DNA from: Ligustrum vulgare
Lineage: Eukaryota > Streptophyta > Magnoliopsida > Lamiales > Oleaceae
DNA length: 64,000 bases
Reading direction: 5' to 3'
NCBI GenBank assembly: GCA_963555705.1
Contig: OY743186.1
Span: forward strand, 38,985,241-39,049,240
Made by a program: the position numbers and the translations under genes. Below, piece by piece: positions 20,027 to 31,531 of the stretch. The number at the start of each line of letters is the position of its first letter. The stretch's first letter is position 1. The notes beneath the pieces were generated by a model. That model ran no database searches, was not told the DNA's origin, and saw only the letters and a program-made list of their open reading frames with translations.

Positions 20027-20185
20027 TAGGGGTGTCAACCGCGTTTTAACAAAACGCGGCTTACACCCATTTTCACACGCAAGGCCTGGTCGGCCTTACG
20101 TGTGATAGGCTGTTTTTCCTTGCATGAGAAATCATGCAAGGCAAAGCTCATTTTCGTTCTCCTGCGCGCAACGCTCAGGAGTACG
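20027..20185. repeat. Cluster of four consecutive hairpins behind a hAT-like terminus
   Basis: TAGGGGTGTCAA (20027-20038), like a hAT terminal repeat, is followed by four stems: CCGCGTTTT with its complement (20039-20059, 9 bp, 3-nt loop); CACACGCAAGGCC with its complement (20074-20104, one mismatch); CCTTGCATGA with its complement (20118-20141, perfect, GAAA loop); CTCCTG with CAGGAG extended on both sides (20155-20185). No matching right terminus was found. Confidence 0.75.
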
Positions 20186-21008
20186 AAATTATATAAGCTT
20201 ATTTCTTTTTCACACAAAATATAAAAAATGTAATTAATGTAGTTGAAAATATAAATTTTTCTTTATATTTTATCTAATACTATATCTCTAAATTAAAAAA
20301 ATAGTATATATTGAAATAGTTTATATTTGCTTACAACGATGTATGGTAAATAAGGATATATTAAAAAATTTAAGAATATATATAATTTGGGATACACGAA
20401 TAAAGAATATAAATTTATCTTCAAGGGAGAGGATAGTATCATTCATTGTCGTAAATAGCCAAGTCTTGAGTGTTTTAGTGAATCTTTGACTTATGTGTTT
20501 CCATATAAACGTATCGTCTTTAAATTTAAAATTACAGTGAAAGAGAGAAAGATAATATACGTCACAATAGTTGAACCAAGTCTAACATTTTATATTATCA
20601 TTCATCTTGTAATATAATAATCTTTTACTGAAAAAAGGCAAATCAATGCACCTTCGAAATTAACAATTTATATCCATTCATTTGTTTCACGCAAATTTTT
20701 TATTAATATAAGTAAAAAAAAAAAAAAAATAGTGACATTAACACCAGAAATATTAAATAAAAAAGTAATATAATAATGAAGTAAAGATTAAGCTGTTATT
20801 ATAAAAATTCAGCAAGGGTAAAATGGTTAAAATTGTTTCTTCATTTTTGGGACTTTTCTAGATATAAGTATACAAGTATATAGATTTATATAGGTAGTTA
20901 GAAGGGCAAATTCTGCTTGTTATTTCTCAACCATCAAATTTATATCAGGAAGGAAAAATTTCAACATCTATTACAACCGCAGCTCAACTAAACTTTTCTA
21001 AGTGGAGG
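20186..21008. other. AT-rich region with a dispersed repeat copy
   Basis: It contains the 20455-20630 copy of the repeat at 18112-18293, a poly-A run at 20715-20729 and no gene. Confidence 0.4.
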
Positions 21009-21817
21009 TAGGCGTGGATTTAAATTTTTAAACCAAAAATTAGTTTCCTGTTATGATCATGCCAAAATGAGCTTGACGCGTCATTCACAAAAGCCACGTG
21101 GGACCCACTGGCATTCAATAGCACTCCGAACTTTATAATAAGGAGTAGGCCTTGGCAAAGAAAATTGGAACCAGAGGTTTGATTTTGATTTGGTTCTTTC
21201 AAAATTTTAAACAGTGCTGATTCTAAAAATTAAGAACCATTCGGTTCCAATTCCAATTTTAGATTCAGAACCAAGAACCAGAACTAATAGAGCAAAACAA
21301 GATATTTTTTATTTTTTTAAATATAAATTAAAAAAATCATCAAATCTTAATCTTAATGTATGTTATCCGATCCATTAATAATTATCAATTACAACAAGTA
21401 TTGACTTATTCAATATTACAATAACTATAAGCAAAATAAGTAATAAACAAAAAATCATAGATCTAAAATCATTTTCCTTCAATGGTTCTGTCGTTCGGCT
21501 TCGAACATTTAGTCGTTAAGCCTTCAACCTTCAATTTTTCAAGAATCAAAAAACAAGAAATCTTCAATCTCCATCTAACAATCAGTTGTTATCTTGTTTT
21601 CAAGGATTCTCTGGACTTTTGTGACTGTTCTCTAAAAGGGTGGAAAACTACGAGCAGAAAATGAAGAATTTTTACACGGAGCAAAACCAAAACCAGAACC
21701 AATGGAACTGAGTGATTTAGTTCAGATTCGATTCTTCTCTCGCAAAAAGAATCAAAGGTTCTTGGTTTAGTTCGATTTCCTAAGAACCAGAACCACATGG
21801 AACCACGTCCACACCCA
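21009..21817. mobile_element. hAT-like element with GGTTCTGGTTC subterminal repeats
   Basis: The left TAGGCGTGGATTT and right ACGTCCACACCCA are similar inverted ends. Both sides are rich in AGAACCAGAACC / GGTTCTGG motifs, as in the element at 38121-39198. No 8-bp target duplication is visible, so the ends are tentative. Confidence 0.5.
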
Positions 21818-21971
21818 GGAGTCCATTAGTTCGGACTCATCACTCCAGACATGTTGATCTCATGACTTTGATCAAGCGTCGGGGTCTACTATTGTCCGGA
21901 CTCCAATATTTGAACTACCTTTGGCAGACTGGTATTATCCGGAGTCCATGCTTCGGACTGATGGCAAGATT

Positions 21972-22285
21972 CACTACAAAGAAAATGTCCAGTAGTGACA
22001 CATATACTGTGTGTGATGCAAGTGTCAAGATTTTTGTGATGCCAAAAATCATAATTAAATTGTGATGGTTTGAAGTATTTCAAATAATTGTATTGATACA
22101 AAAATAATTAAAAATAATAATTTATTTGTAATTTAGTGACAATTAAAATTGTTGCTAAATATTATGAGAGTTTCAAGCGTCACAAATAATTACTTTCATA
22201 CAAAAAATAATAAGTTAGTGACATTTAAAGCCTTCACTATTAAAGTTTTATGAAGATTAAATTTTTGTCATTAAATATCCACTTT
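21972..22285. mobile_element. CACTA-type transposon end
   Basis: CACTACAAAGAAAATG at 21972 is close to the plant CACTA (En/Spm) terminus CACTACAAGAAAA. It is followed by repeated TAGTGACA-type subterminal motifs (about 21994, 22135, 22215). The opposite end was not found. Confidence 0.5.
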
Positions 22286-23028
22286 TCCCGAACCCTATTC
22301 CTTCTTGCATCTCTCATCTATGCCGCCTCCCTCTCCCTCTCCCTCTTTCAACTTCAATTTTCTTCCAGATCTTGATTGCGGTAAGGATGGGTTAGTATTT
22401 GGATTTTTGATACCTAGGTGTGGTGCTTGTTTGCGATTGTGGTGGAGGCAGTGTTGGTCACGGTGGCGATGGACGTAGTAGTGTCGGTCTAGGTCTCAAT
22501 CTCAATCTCGATGGCTGTTGATATGCTGTCTGAATTGAGTTTTTGCTGGCCTCTTAATGATAAAGGTACGTGCTTTTTCTATTTAAAATTCTTAGCCTTC
22601 GTGCAACTTCAGTTCATTTTGCTTTTGCTGTAAAATGAAGGAAAATGGGGGTGGATGGAACCTTTTATGGTGTCTAATTCATTATTATTTTTCATTTGCG
22701 ATGCATTATCTGGAAAAAAAAATTATGGTGGGATTCCTATATTTTATCAAATTAATCATATACGGAATTAAAGATTATGTCCTGCTTCTAGGATTTTTTT
22801 TTTTTTTTTTTTTTCCTTTTTTGCATAAGTTGCTTAGGTGAAGCAAATATAATAAAGAGTATTTTGGGTTTAATTTTTGATAGATTATATGCCTATTTAT
22901 ATGATTTGAGTCTTTCTTGACAGAGATTGAGCTGTTTAAGGTTATTGGTGTGTTTAAGGTTATTGGTGGTGGTGTTGTGATATAGGACAATTCTCATCGA
23001 TGTTTAATGGACTAGCAAGGACCTTGTC
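22286..23028. other. Unassigned region with possible exon fragments
   Basis: CT-rich then G-rich sequence includes good splice-donor strings (GGTAAGG at 22379, GGTACGT at 22563). There is a short frame MAVDMLSELSFCWPLNDK (22511-22562) ahead of the second donor. A T-run lies at 22793-22815. I cannot assign a gene. Confidence 0.25.
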
Positions 23029-23747
23029 TATAACGACTAGAGTCCCACTTAACAGGTTGTCCCGGTCATTAGATCGACGACGTATTGTCCCTACTGTACC
23101 AACATGGGTCTTTTCAGCATGCTCCCTGAGAAAATTTTCCAAGAAGTCACGTATCATAGAATTGCCCAAAACCAAGCACGCTTAACTGTAAATTTTTAAC
23201 AATGGACTTCTAAAAAAGAAGGTACACCTTGTTAGTATGAGTAGTACCTATCAAATCTTTTAAGCGTTTCTTGGCTTGGGTATTACAATCACCCCCGATT
23301 AGACTCGCCACGTCCTCGTCACACTTAAAACTTCTAAGGATCCATTTGAGGATCTGTTTCCAGGTATTGGGATTATAGAGGTGACTTCTACTGGTTCAAG
23401 AGGTGGCTTCCGCCTATGGCATAGCACTTTTTCCTCGATTTTCGAATGGTGGTCAGCTCTGATACCATTTGTAACGACCCGGATCTCACTTAACGGACTG
23501 TTCGGACCATTAGATCAACGACGTATTGTCCCCACTATAGCAACATGGGTCTTTTCAACATGCTTTGTCCTCACTCATACGCTCCCTAAGAAAATTTCCA
23601 GTAGTTCACACATCATAGAATTGCTCTAAATCAAGCACTCTTATCTATGGAGTTTCTAACAATGAACTTCCGAAAAAGAAGGTGTATATTGTTGGTATAA
23701 GTAGTACCTATCAAATCTTTTAAGCTTTTCCTGGCCTAGGTATTACA
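23029..23747 (-). mobile_element. TRIM: miniature LTR retrotransposon, 719 bp
   Basis: Two similar LTRs (23029-23287 and 23470-23747) flank 182 bp. Read on the minus strand, the right LTR (starting TGTAATACC, ending GGGTCGTTACA) is followed within two bases by TGGTATCAGAGC (tRNA-Met primer site, about 23456-23467). The internal part ends in the purine stretch ATCGGGGGTGAT before the second LTR. The flanking 5-mers TTGTC and TTTTC suggest an aged target duplication. The lack of coding capacity fits a TRIM, mobilised by other elements. It does not look like Cassandra: I see no 5S rRNA box in the LTR. Confidence 0.85.
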
Positions 23748-24085
23748 TTTTCAACCAAGAAAACGAAGAATCTAAAGAACAATTCTGGGAATTCTGATCC
23801 TAGAGAGACTATTGAATCTCAGAGCAGTTACTGGAGTCTCATGGAGTCACTCCTCAAGATATTGAAGGTGATAATTGCTGAAAATTATGTTCATATGTTT
23901 CTCTTTACTGATTCAGTTGTTAACTATCGTGGTGAAGATTGAATGTATACTGGTTTTTGTATGCTTTGGCTTCTAGATATGATGGATGAGCTACAAAAGT
24001 ATGTGGAATCTATTGACAATGCCATTAGTGAGCTTTCTTTTGGGATTAAAACTACTTCTGAGCTACAAAAGTATGTGAAGATGAA

Positions 24086-24202
24086 CTTCTTCTGAAAAAG
24101 AAGTCCGTAGAATTCGAAGAAGCAATCAATTTTGTTCACAATATCAAGGTGCACCTATAAAAGCATTATGATGTTGCTGAACTTTACAATCTCCTTCTTT
24201 AA
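24086..24202 (+). pseudogene. SIN3-like (paired amphipathic helix) fragment
   Basis: The frame LLLKKKSVEFEEAINFVHNIKVHL, stop, KHYDVAELYNLLL resembles the stretch leading into the second paired-amphipathic-helix domain of plant SIN3 corepressors (VEFEEAI-FV-KIK). It has a stop codon and no neighbouring PAH sequence. A 19-bp string TGAGCTACAAAAGTATGTG is duplicated just upstream (23987 and 24058). The identification rests on a short match. Confidence 0.35.
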
Positions 24203-24877
24203 TGAGATTTAAGAACAGCATTTATATACAGCACCAGTGCCAATCAAAAGGACAAAAATATAATGTTCATAATACAGATCATTGTTCATGGATGATAAAG
24301 TTCTGCCCAAATAAGTCTAGGCAAGTTTATCATTCAACTTCTTATTTGTTGGTGAAATTGTAGCCTCAGGTGGGAACAAAGTGCGTTTAGCTGGAGGTGA
24401 TGATGAAGAATGGCCAACAGTAGTGACTGCATCAGTTGTAATTAGAATAACTAAAGAGTTATCAACAGTTGTCTCTATAGGAGGCTGCTTGAACTTACTT
24501 GTTACATAATTTTCAAGAGAAATCACTTCAAACTTAGAAACTGACTAGGAATATGTAATTTTTGTTTTTCCATGATCATTTTGACTATTTGTTACTAGAA
24601 TGGCTTTCACATAGATCAGGTATTGATCTTCAATGTTTAGCGTTATAATTCCATCATGGATTTTCTACAAAAATGGTTTCAAATGATAAGTGGAAAACTA
24701 TTTATAAACAGGTAAGTGATCATAATAATTAGAAATAATGGTAAGATCATTAAAAAGAAGCTGGCCCCTTTAGACAATTTTAAAGCTGAATATTGTAGGT
24801 AATCTTCTACTACTTCACCCATGACTGAGGCTGGTAAAGTTCCAGTTTCATCTTTTATATGAATGTCGGGTCTTGCT

Positions 24878-24878
24878 C

Positions 24879-24929
<51 letters not shown>
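24878..24929. repeat. (TAA)n microsatellite
   Basis: About 17 uninterrupted TAA units in an intron of the RPA70-like remnant. Confidence 0.97.
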
Positions 24930-25606
24930 GGATAAAAGGAAATGGCAGATGTGTGGTAAAAAAGGGAGAATGCTATTAAATTGTTCTAGAAGGAGGATGT
25001 TAGTTGTATTGAAAATAACAATAAGAACAGGAGTATTATCTATTTATGAATCTGTAAATAATGTTTATATATATTGAGATGGGAGAGAAAACCCTGGGTA
25101 TTGCCGTTACATTTGCTGTGTTACAATAACAGAAATCATAGCTTTCTCCAACGGTTGTGGCACAAGATGATCTGAAACAAAGATTGCAGCCCATGTACCA
25201 AAATGGAGAGCTATTCATTTTCACTGTTGCACAACCTTTGATCCAAAATCGAGTCTGTTGAAACTGAATGGTATAAATAGAAGAGAAGCATTGTTATGTA
25301 ATAAGATATTTCATTTACTTGTACCTTGAAACTAAATTTATGTGTAAAAAAAAATTTGGTTAAGATATAAAATAACTATTATGATATAAAGGGAGTAGAT
25401 GCCTTGCTGCCTTTTTTGCTTTAGTAATGAAATTTATAATATAGAGATGTGGCAGATAAAAAATCAGTTAAGCTAGATGATAAATAAGGAGAAGAAAACT
25501 AAATACAATTGGGGTTAAATGTCAAGACTAACAAACAGTATTTAAAAAATTAATGTTATAGATTTATAATAATTAAATACATTTTCAGTTAAAACTCTGA
25601 AACAAA

Positions 25607-25610
<4 letters not shown>

Positions 25611-25643
<33 letters not shown>
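25611..25643. repeat. (TA)n microsatellite
   Basis: About 16 TA units. Confidence 0.97.
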
Positions 25644-25646
<3 letters not shown>

Positions 25647-27289
25647 GCAAGAAAAGTCCAGATATTAAAAGTATAAATGAAAATACATGTACAAGAAAAA
25701 TTTAATACATAATTTTTTGAATGAATAGAAATAGATTGTGAAATTGATGTTAAACTTCAGGTTTAAGGGGGGAAAACGATGTAATTATAAATTTAAGAAG
25801 AAATGTATACAGATAGAAGTTGTTAAAAAAAAATGGCAGTGGCAAATTTTTAAATGTAGTAACATAATAAGAAGTTTATTAAGTTGTATTTATACCGTTC
25901 CTGCTAACTTATGTACATCTTTCACTGTTGTGAAACGAGTACTTTCCAAAGCTGTTATTTTCTTCGGGGTAGAGTATGACTTTGATGAAGTAATCTCTGC
26001 AATCCTATCTGAATTGCAATGATCCTATAAGTTGGGCAATATGAAATGATCAATGATAGTATACAGTTTATAAGTAAAAAAAATGGTTGAATGTTCATTG
26101 TTTTTACCATCTTTGGTACTCTTTAACTTCATCGAATGGGAAGTTTATGTAGAAAAAGGAGTCTGAATTTGTAGATAAAGAGAGACCTAAAAGTAGTTTG
26201 ATAGACGCTATTATAAATTATAGAGCAACAACAGTAGAAATAAAAATTATAAGAGATATTGAAATTGTATTAATTTGAGTGTAGAAAAACTTACCATTGA
26301 ATGAAGTAACCACAAGTTGTGTTGCAATGATCACAAGGGTTTTAGATATCAAATGAGTAATTTGTTGACACTCATTATCAGTAAATGAGGACCACATTGT
26401 CAAAATAAGAGTATTAAATCTGTTATTTTAAAAAAAGAAAAGAAAAAAAGAATAAATAATAAAGTATATTGAGTAATTGTTATTTTTAAAAATATAATAT
26501 ATATATATATATATCACATGCAACAAAACGATGAGAAAAATAATATATATTACATGAACACTAATTCAGGACAACAACAGGTACCAATCGAGTGCGATTT
26601 CTGGATTCTTCCATTATAACTTTGAAGAATTTCTTTGTAGCATGATGATAGATCAACATGATTGATGAACTTATTTCAAAAAAGAGAGAAAAAATTGAGA
26701 AGTTGTCAAAAAATTATGATAATAAAATATGGTAAATAACCCTACCTAATTAAGTAGAGAAATTATTATTATTAATTTTTAAAATCTAAAACACAAAGAA
26801 AACCATAATTTTAAAATTATAGTCAGCAAAACATATTTGTACGTGACATAAAAAATCAACCGAAAAAATCATAGATGACAATAAATGTGATACATCTTGT
26901 TCTATAACTACGTGCAGTAAATATTAATAGCACATAATGTATAGATATTCTACAAAGGGAAAAAGAAAAAAGTTGCATAAAGTAAGTTCAATTTTTAGTG
27001 TATACTTTAAAAAATAAACAAACATTATTTAGAACTCATAATAAACAATACACAATAACATATCTTCATGGAAAACCAAATATTAAATAAAGTTCCACAA
27101 AGTCAGTGCAATTTTTACTATACTGGAAAAAAAAAAAAACGACAACAACAATTATTTAGAACTCATAATAAACAATACACTCATAAATTAAATTTATAAC
27201 AGGGGAAAAAAGTTACATAAGGGAAATTTATCTAACATAATAATTTCAGTTGTAAAAGGGAGATATAGCTAGCCACCAAAAAATCAGGT

Positions 27290-28510
27290 CTCAATCTATC
27301 TTACATACTTCAAACTTAAGCCCACAATTGAAACAGGAAAGTCCTGACACATATACTGTCATTTTCACCATTCAACATAAATTAACTTACTTAACTTGAT
27401 TAAAAAATAAAGAAAAGAAACATTCGAAATCTGAACAAAGCAAAACAAATGGAATAGCAACCACCAAAATAAACCACAAACACAACCTCAATCCGTTTTA
27501 CTTGCTCTAAAATCTAATCAACAACCCAAGCAGGAATGTCCTGACACAAACATACAAAATTCTACTTCATTATCACTTTCAACATTAAACATAGAATTAC
27601 TCACCGAATTGATTAAAATACCACTTCCTTATTACTGTTAATATTTAGACACACACACACGCGGTTTGAAAAACGAGCAGAAGAAATATGCCCACAAAAT
27701 GAGGTGAAAAAACAAAAAAGAGAAAAAAAAAACTCAATCAGTTTTACCTGCTTCAAAATCTAGTCCACAATCCAAGCTGGAAAATCCTGACACAAACATA
27801 CAAAATACCACATTAATATCACTTTAACTATTAAACATAGAATGACTTACCAAAATTGATTAAAAATGAAAAAAATCTATAACAATTATTATATAAACCA
27901 GAAGCTGAAGAAAAAAAAAATCACATTTACCCAAATCCCTTTTCAGTCACACATATTTCCTCAAATTAATTTTCAATCACGTATTTTACAACGAAATATC
28001 GCATTCTTTGTTCATAAGCACAAGATTTTTAGCAAATAAACAATAAATGATACTTAGAAGGAGGTGGGGGAAATTTAGATGAGGTAACCAATTTTAGTTC
28101 AAGTTTTTAAGGGGCGAAACCCTATTCTGACATTATTGGAGAAGGTAAGTGGAAATTTACTCTTTATAGAAAACTCTAACGTTGCTTTATGAAATCTTTA
28201 ACTATCTGATAACAATTTCTTGATAAAAATTAAAAGCCCACGGAGATTAGAGTATGTGGGCTGCTTATGTTTTTTTAATCATTGGTGAGTGCACAAAAAT
28301 ACACGTACATAAGCGTAGACGCTTCTAAAAATTTATTATTAATAATCTTTGGCCTCTCAACTGCCTAATTCATTTACTCAAGCAATATCCAAATTGTCTT
28401 TTATCTCAGTTCACATACCTATTTCATCTTTCCACAAAATACCACATCAATATCACTTCCAATATTAAACATAGAATTACTGCCCAAAATTGATTAAAAG
28501 TGGAGAAATC
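27290..28510 (-). repeat. Repeated exon-like units in the RPA70-like region
   Basis: A ~200-250 bp unit recurs at about 27290-27410, 27480-27630 and 27730-27870, with a partial copy at 28435-28505. On the minus strand each full unit reads CAGGA, an exon-like stretch of ~40 bases and GTAAAAC, so it carries its own splice-like signals. The stretch would encode DIPAWVVD or DFPAWIVD followed by a stop. This looks like duplication of a small exon with flanking intron. Confidence 0.55.
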
Positions 28511-28725
28511 TATAACAATTAGTATACAAACCAGAAGCTGAAAAAAATCGAGCAGAAAGAAACTTACTGAAGAAACGAGCAAAGGAAATCTGTCAACAAA
28601 ATGAGGTCAAAAAAAAAAAAAGATAACAAAGACTGATCGTCGCCGGCAAGAGACGACGAAAACTGTAACCCCAGGTGCGAACGATTTGTAAGAGCGACGG
28701 TATCAAAATCGGACAAAAAAGACAT

Positions 28726-30042
28726 AGATCTACACAAAACAACAAACGGGAAAAAAAAGAATACGAACCTTTGATTTCAATAGATGAGGAACGCTGTAAC
28801 CCTAGGGAGAAGGATCTCGAAGCGTTAGAGTAACATAGAGAGAGATGACAGAGGAGAAATGAGAAGTTTCTTTTTTCATATACGTATCTATACAGTCAGA
28901 GGAAAAGTGCTAGTACGGGAAATGAAGTTGAAGGAAAAAGCGCGTTCCACGATTCAATTGAAAGTGTTATTTTTCGTCCCATGAATAGTAATTTTGTAAC
29001 TGGATCTTATAAATAGTAGGGATATTTCATAAGATGGATTGATAGTAACAACAAAAGAAGTTCAAATCTTATATCTATTTATTATCTGCTTATTTGTTGA
29101 TATGTGCTTGTTTAGTTGTACAGTTGTCTTACATACTAATGCCAACTCATAGCCTTGAATTTGCGGATGTATTTTAGTGTGTGTTTGATATTATATAAAA
29201 AGAGTTTTTTTTTAAATGAATAATAATTTTTTGGAGAATGGATGATTGAGATTTGGTTGAAAAGTAAAATATTGTGAGTTTTAAATTAGATGATTGAGAT
29301 TGAGTACGGTAATAAAAAGAGAAAAAATTGTAAAAAACAAACAAGGGCTTAGTGTCTAACCCTATTTAACAGAGTATATCAAACATGTTAATCAACGTTA
29401 CAAATGATCGTCACAATCCAAGGGCTTCATGTCTCCATATCTAGGGAAAATTTCCTAAATCAGTCTTTTTAGTTTAGATAAAAAATTTGTAGTCCCGCCA
29501 ATTTTTTTTGTTAAAGCGATATGATCATTTAGGACTTGTTTGATAGGGCTTTACTTTAGTTTTTATATCCTGTAAAAGTGTTTTTTTTAAAAAGTTAATC
29601 TAGTTATTTTTTGGAAACGAATTTCTACTCAAAGGTGTCTTTGAAAGAAGTCATTTTTGATCAGCTTATTAAAAAAATTCTTTTAATTCATGGAAGTACT
29701 TCAAAAAAAAAAATTGTCAAACTAGTTAAAAACAATATTGATCTCAAACGTCGACCGTATTGTTATTTTGTGTGTTTTGGTAAACTTTTTTTTTAATAAA
29801 CAATACATTTTCTCAAATCACTTTTTAATTAATAATACATATTCACTTTTCAACAATATATTTTACTTTCAAAATTCAAATTCCTTATTTATTAACAAAA
29901 ATGAACCATCAAACAGAGGCAAAACGTGGTTTAAAAAATATATGTTTGATTGCTCACATATTCCATGGAAATTTTCTTCTCATTGAAAATATTTTCTTTG
30001 TTTACTTTTCCTAACTAGACGCACATGCCTTGGTAGTTGGTA
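28726..30042. other. Non-coding spacer, possibly with a decayed MITE
   Basis: Mostly AT-rich. At 29533-29918 the ends TTGTTTGATAGGGC and (complement) CTCTGTTTGATGGTTC look like an eroded MITE inverted repeat. Frames inside are low-complexity. Confidence 0.3.
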
Positions 30043-30047
30043 GTTAC

Positions 30048-30944
30048 TGTTACAACTAATACTGGAATATGTAAATAATTTTCGGAAGAACAAACAAGAA
30101 CCGATGAAATTCAATAAACAAAATCAGAAACAAAATGTAAAACAGAAGCAGGAGCCGAGGCCTGTGCGGGCACAGTTTCCTTAAAACAAATTCGCCCCCT
30201 CACCAATCCGTGCTTGAGTTGTATGGACGACTGTTTCACAGGATACAACCTGCTCCAACGAACTGAACGGATGCCTGAACAATCACCAAACAGAAAGCTG
30301 GGAAGAAGAAGAAAGAAAGCTGGGACCTTTTTTCTGGAGTGCAAAAACGTGTGTTTTCAAACTGAGGAGGAGCTGGGGTTAAATGGCAGTGAGGGAGGAG
30401 TTACACAATAACTCTCCAATTTACTCACCAATTAACAGAAATTAATTCGGGAGTTAGGAGTTTCAAATTTGAAAAAAAAAATTCAAAACGTGGACCACGC
30501 GAGGAGCCAATTTTTGGTTCATTCGGTTCGACATTCGTGTGCGCAAGTCGCGCCCGCACACAAGTTCAAGGCTCGAAGGCCAATTCGAACGAGATGGTCA
30601 CCCCCCCCCCCCCGCACGCACGTGGAGAGAGCCTCTATGCTACACATTCTTACAACCTCTCAAGGTGTAAGCATATATAAAGTGGTTCCAAATTTTGTTT
30701 GTTTCCTATGTGGGACAAGTTTTAACTTATTTCCCACCAAAACCATATTCCACATGGTTCTCTTTGAACTCCAATTTCTCATTCATCCGAGCATCAATTT
30801 TGGCAAGTGAACATACCATTTCGATGTTCTCACGGAGGAGAACACAACCCAACTTCAATCCTATGCAAAGGTCAAGTGGGTCCCACCCAAAATTGAGTCC
30901 AAAGGCAGCCATTTGCTGCCTAAAATTCTGCCCATTTTCCAACA
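30048..30944 (-). repeat. 3' LTR of the copia element, full length
   Basis: 897 bp; on the minus strand it starts TGTTGGAAAATGGGC and ends GTTGTAACA. It contains a run of 14 C at 30601-30614. TATA-like CATATATAAAG near 30672 (plus) is shared with the other LTR. Positions 30242-30262 are also found at 35553-35573, which shows how much of the other LTR is missing. Confidence 0.85.
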
Positions 30945-31531
30945 ATCCCCCACATGAATGAAAATTGTGAGAGACAAGACAACACAAGACACAATGACTT
31001 GGTGATATAGTTCAACAGTTGAAACCTGTATAGGATAGGTAGGTATTACCCTTTGAACCTTCCCTTATGAAAGTATATTTACTTTACTAGCTGACCAGTA
31101 GACTCGATGTCCTTGAACTGTTCTGCCTTTTGTGTAAATGATGATATACCTTACACAGGATTCTTCCTAACATAGTTCAGTTCTCATTATTATGTTCGTT
31201 TGTGGCCATGAACATACGCCTGGTTCTGTGAGAGTTTCTAAGAATTTAGCCCAACATAATTCCTTTAGAAGCGGCCCCACTTCTCTCTCACATAGGTGAT
31301 TTCTTAATTAAGAGTACCCCGCTCTACTCCGCTCGGATTCCCGACGCATAAGAATCATTAAAAGCATATTGCTTATCCTTCGTTCTTACGGGCATCACTG
31401 TTACATCATAGGAATGGGCAAGGGATGTTAACCCCCACAGTGATTCAATTAAGTCTTTACAATTAGGTTGTCCCTTTGAACCTAGATCTTGGGATCTCCA
31501 GTCAATTAGGTTGGGTTTCCATTGTATTAAC

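Larger units (their letters stand above)
24317..28725 (-). pseudogene. RPA70-like (replication factor A subunit 1) gene remnant with introns
   Basis: Several minus-strand exons follow the order of plant RPA1/RFA-like single-strand DNA-binding proteins. 26403-26292 reads MWSSFTDNE...VVTSFNG (OB fold B), then a GTAAGT donor. 26020-25895 reads SDRIAEITSSKSYSTP...FTTVKDVHKLAGT. About 25262-25100 reads CATVKMNSSPFWYMGCNLC...FCYCNTANVTAIPR, the zinc ribbon with C-x2-C...C-x-C. 24862-24740 reads DIHIKDETGTLPASVMGEVVEDYL (OB fold C). 24650-24317 reads YLIYVKAILVTN...SSSPPAKRTLFPPEA to the final stop. An in-frame TAG at 24545-24547 sits in the last exon, and a TAA microsatellite lies next to the zinc-ribbon exon. 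A possible first exon starts at 28725 (MSFLSDFDTVALTN). The many plant RPA-like paralogues make exact identity uncertain. Confidence 0.65.

Noticed and set aside
23029..23747. Cassandra-type TRIM
   Set aside because: No 5S rRNA internal promoter motif is visible in either LTR.
24859..25077. ORF with a long Asn run
   Set aside because: It is a TAA/AAT microsatellite read in frame, antisense to RPA70-like exons.
25738..26022. 94-residue plus-strand ORF
   Set aside because: The minus strand here encodes an RPA70-like exon (SDRIAEITSSKSYSTP); the plus frame is its shadow.
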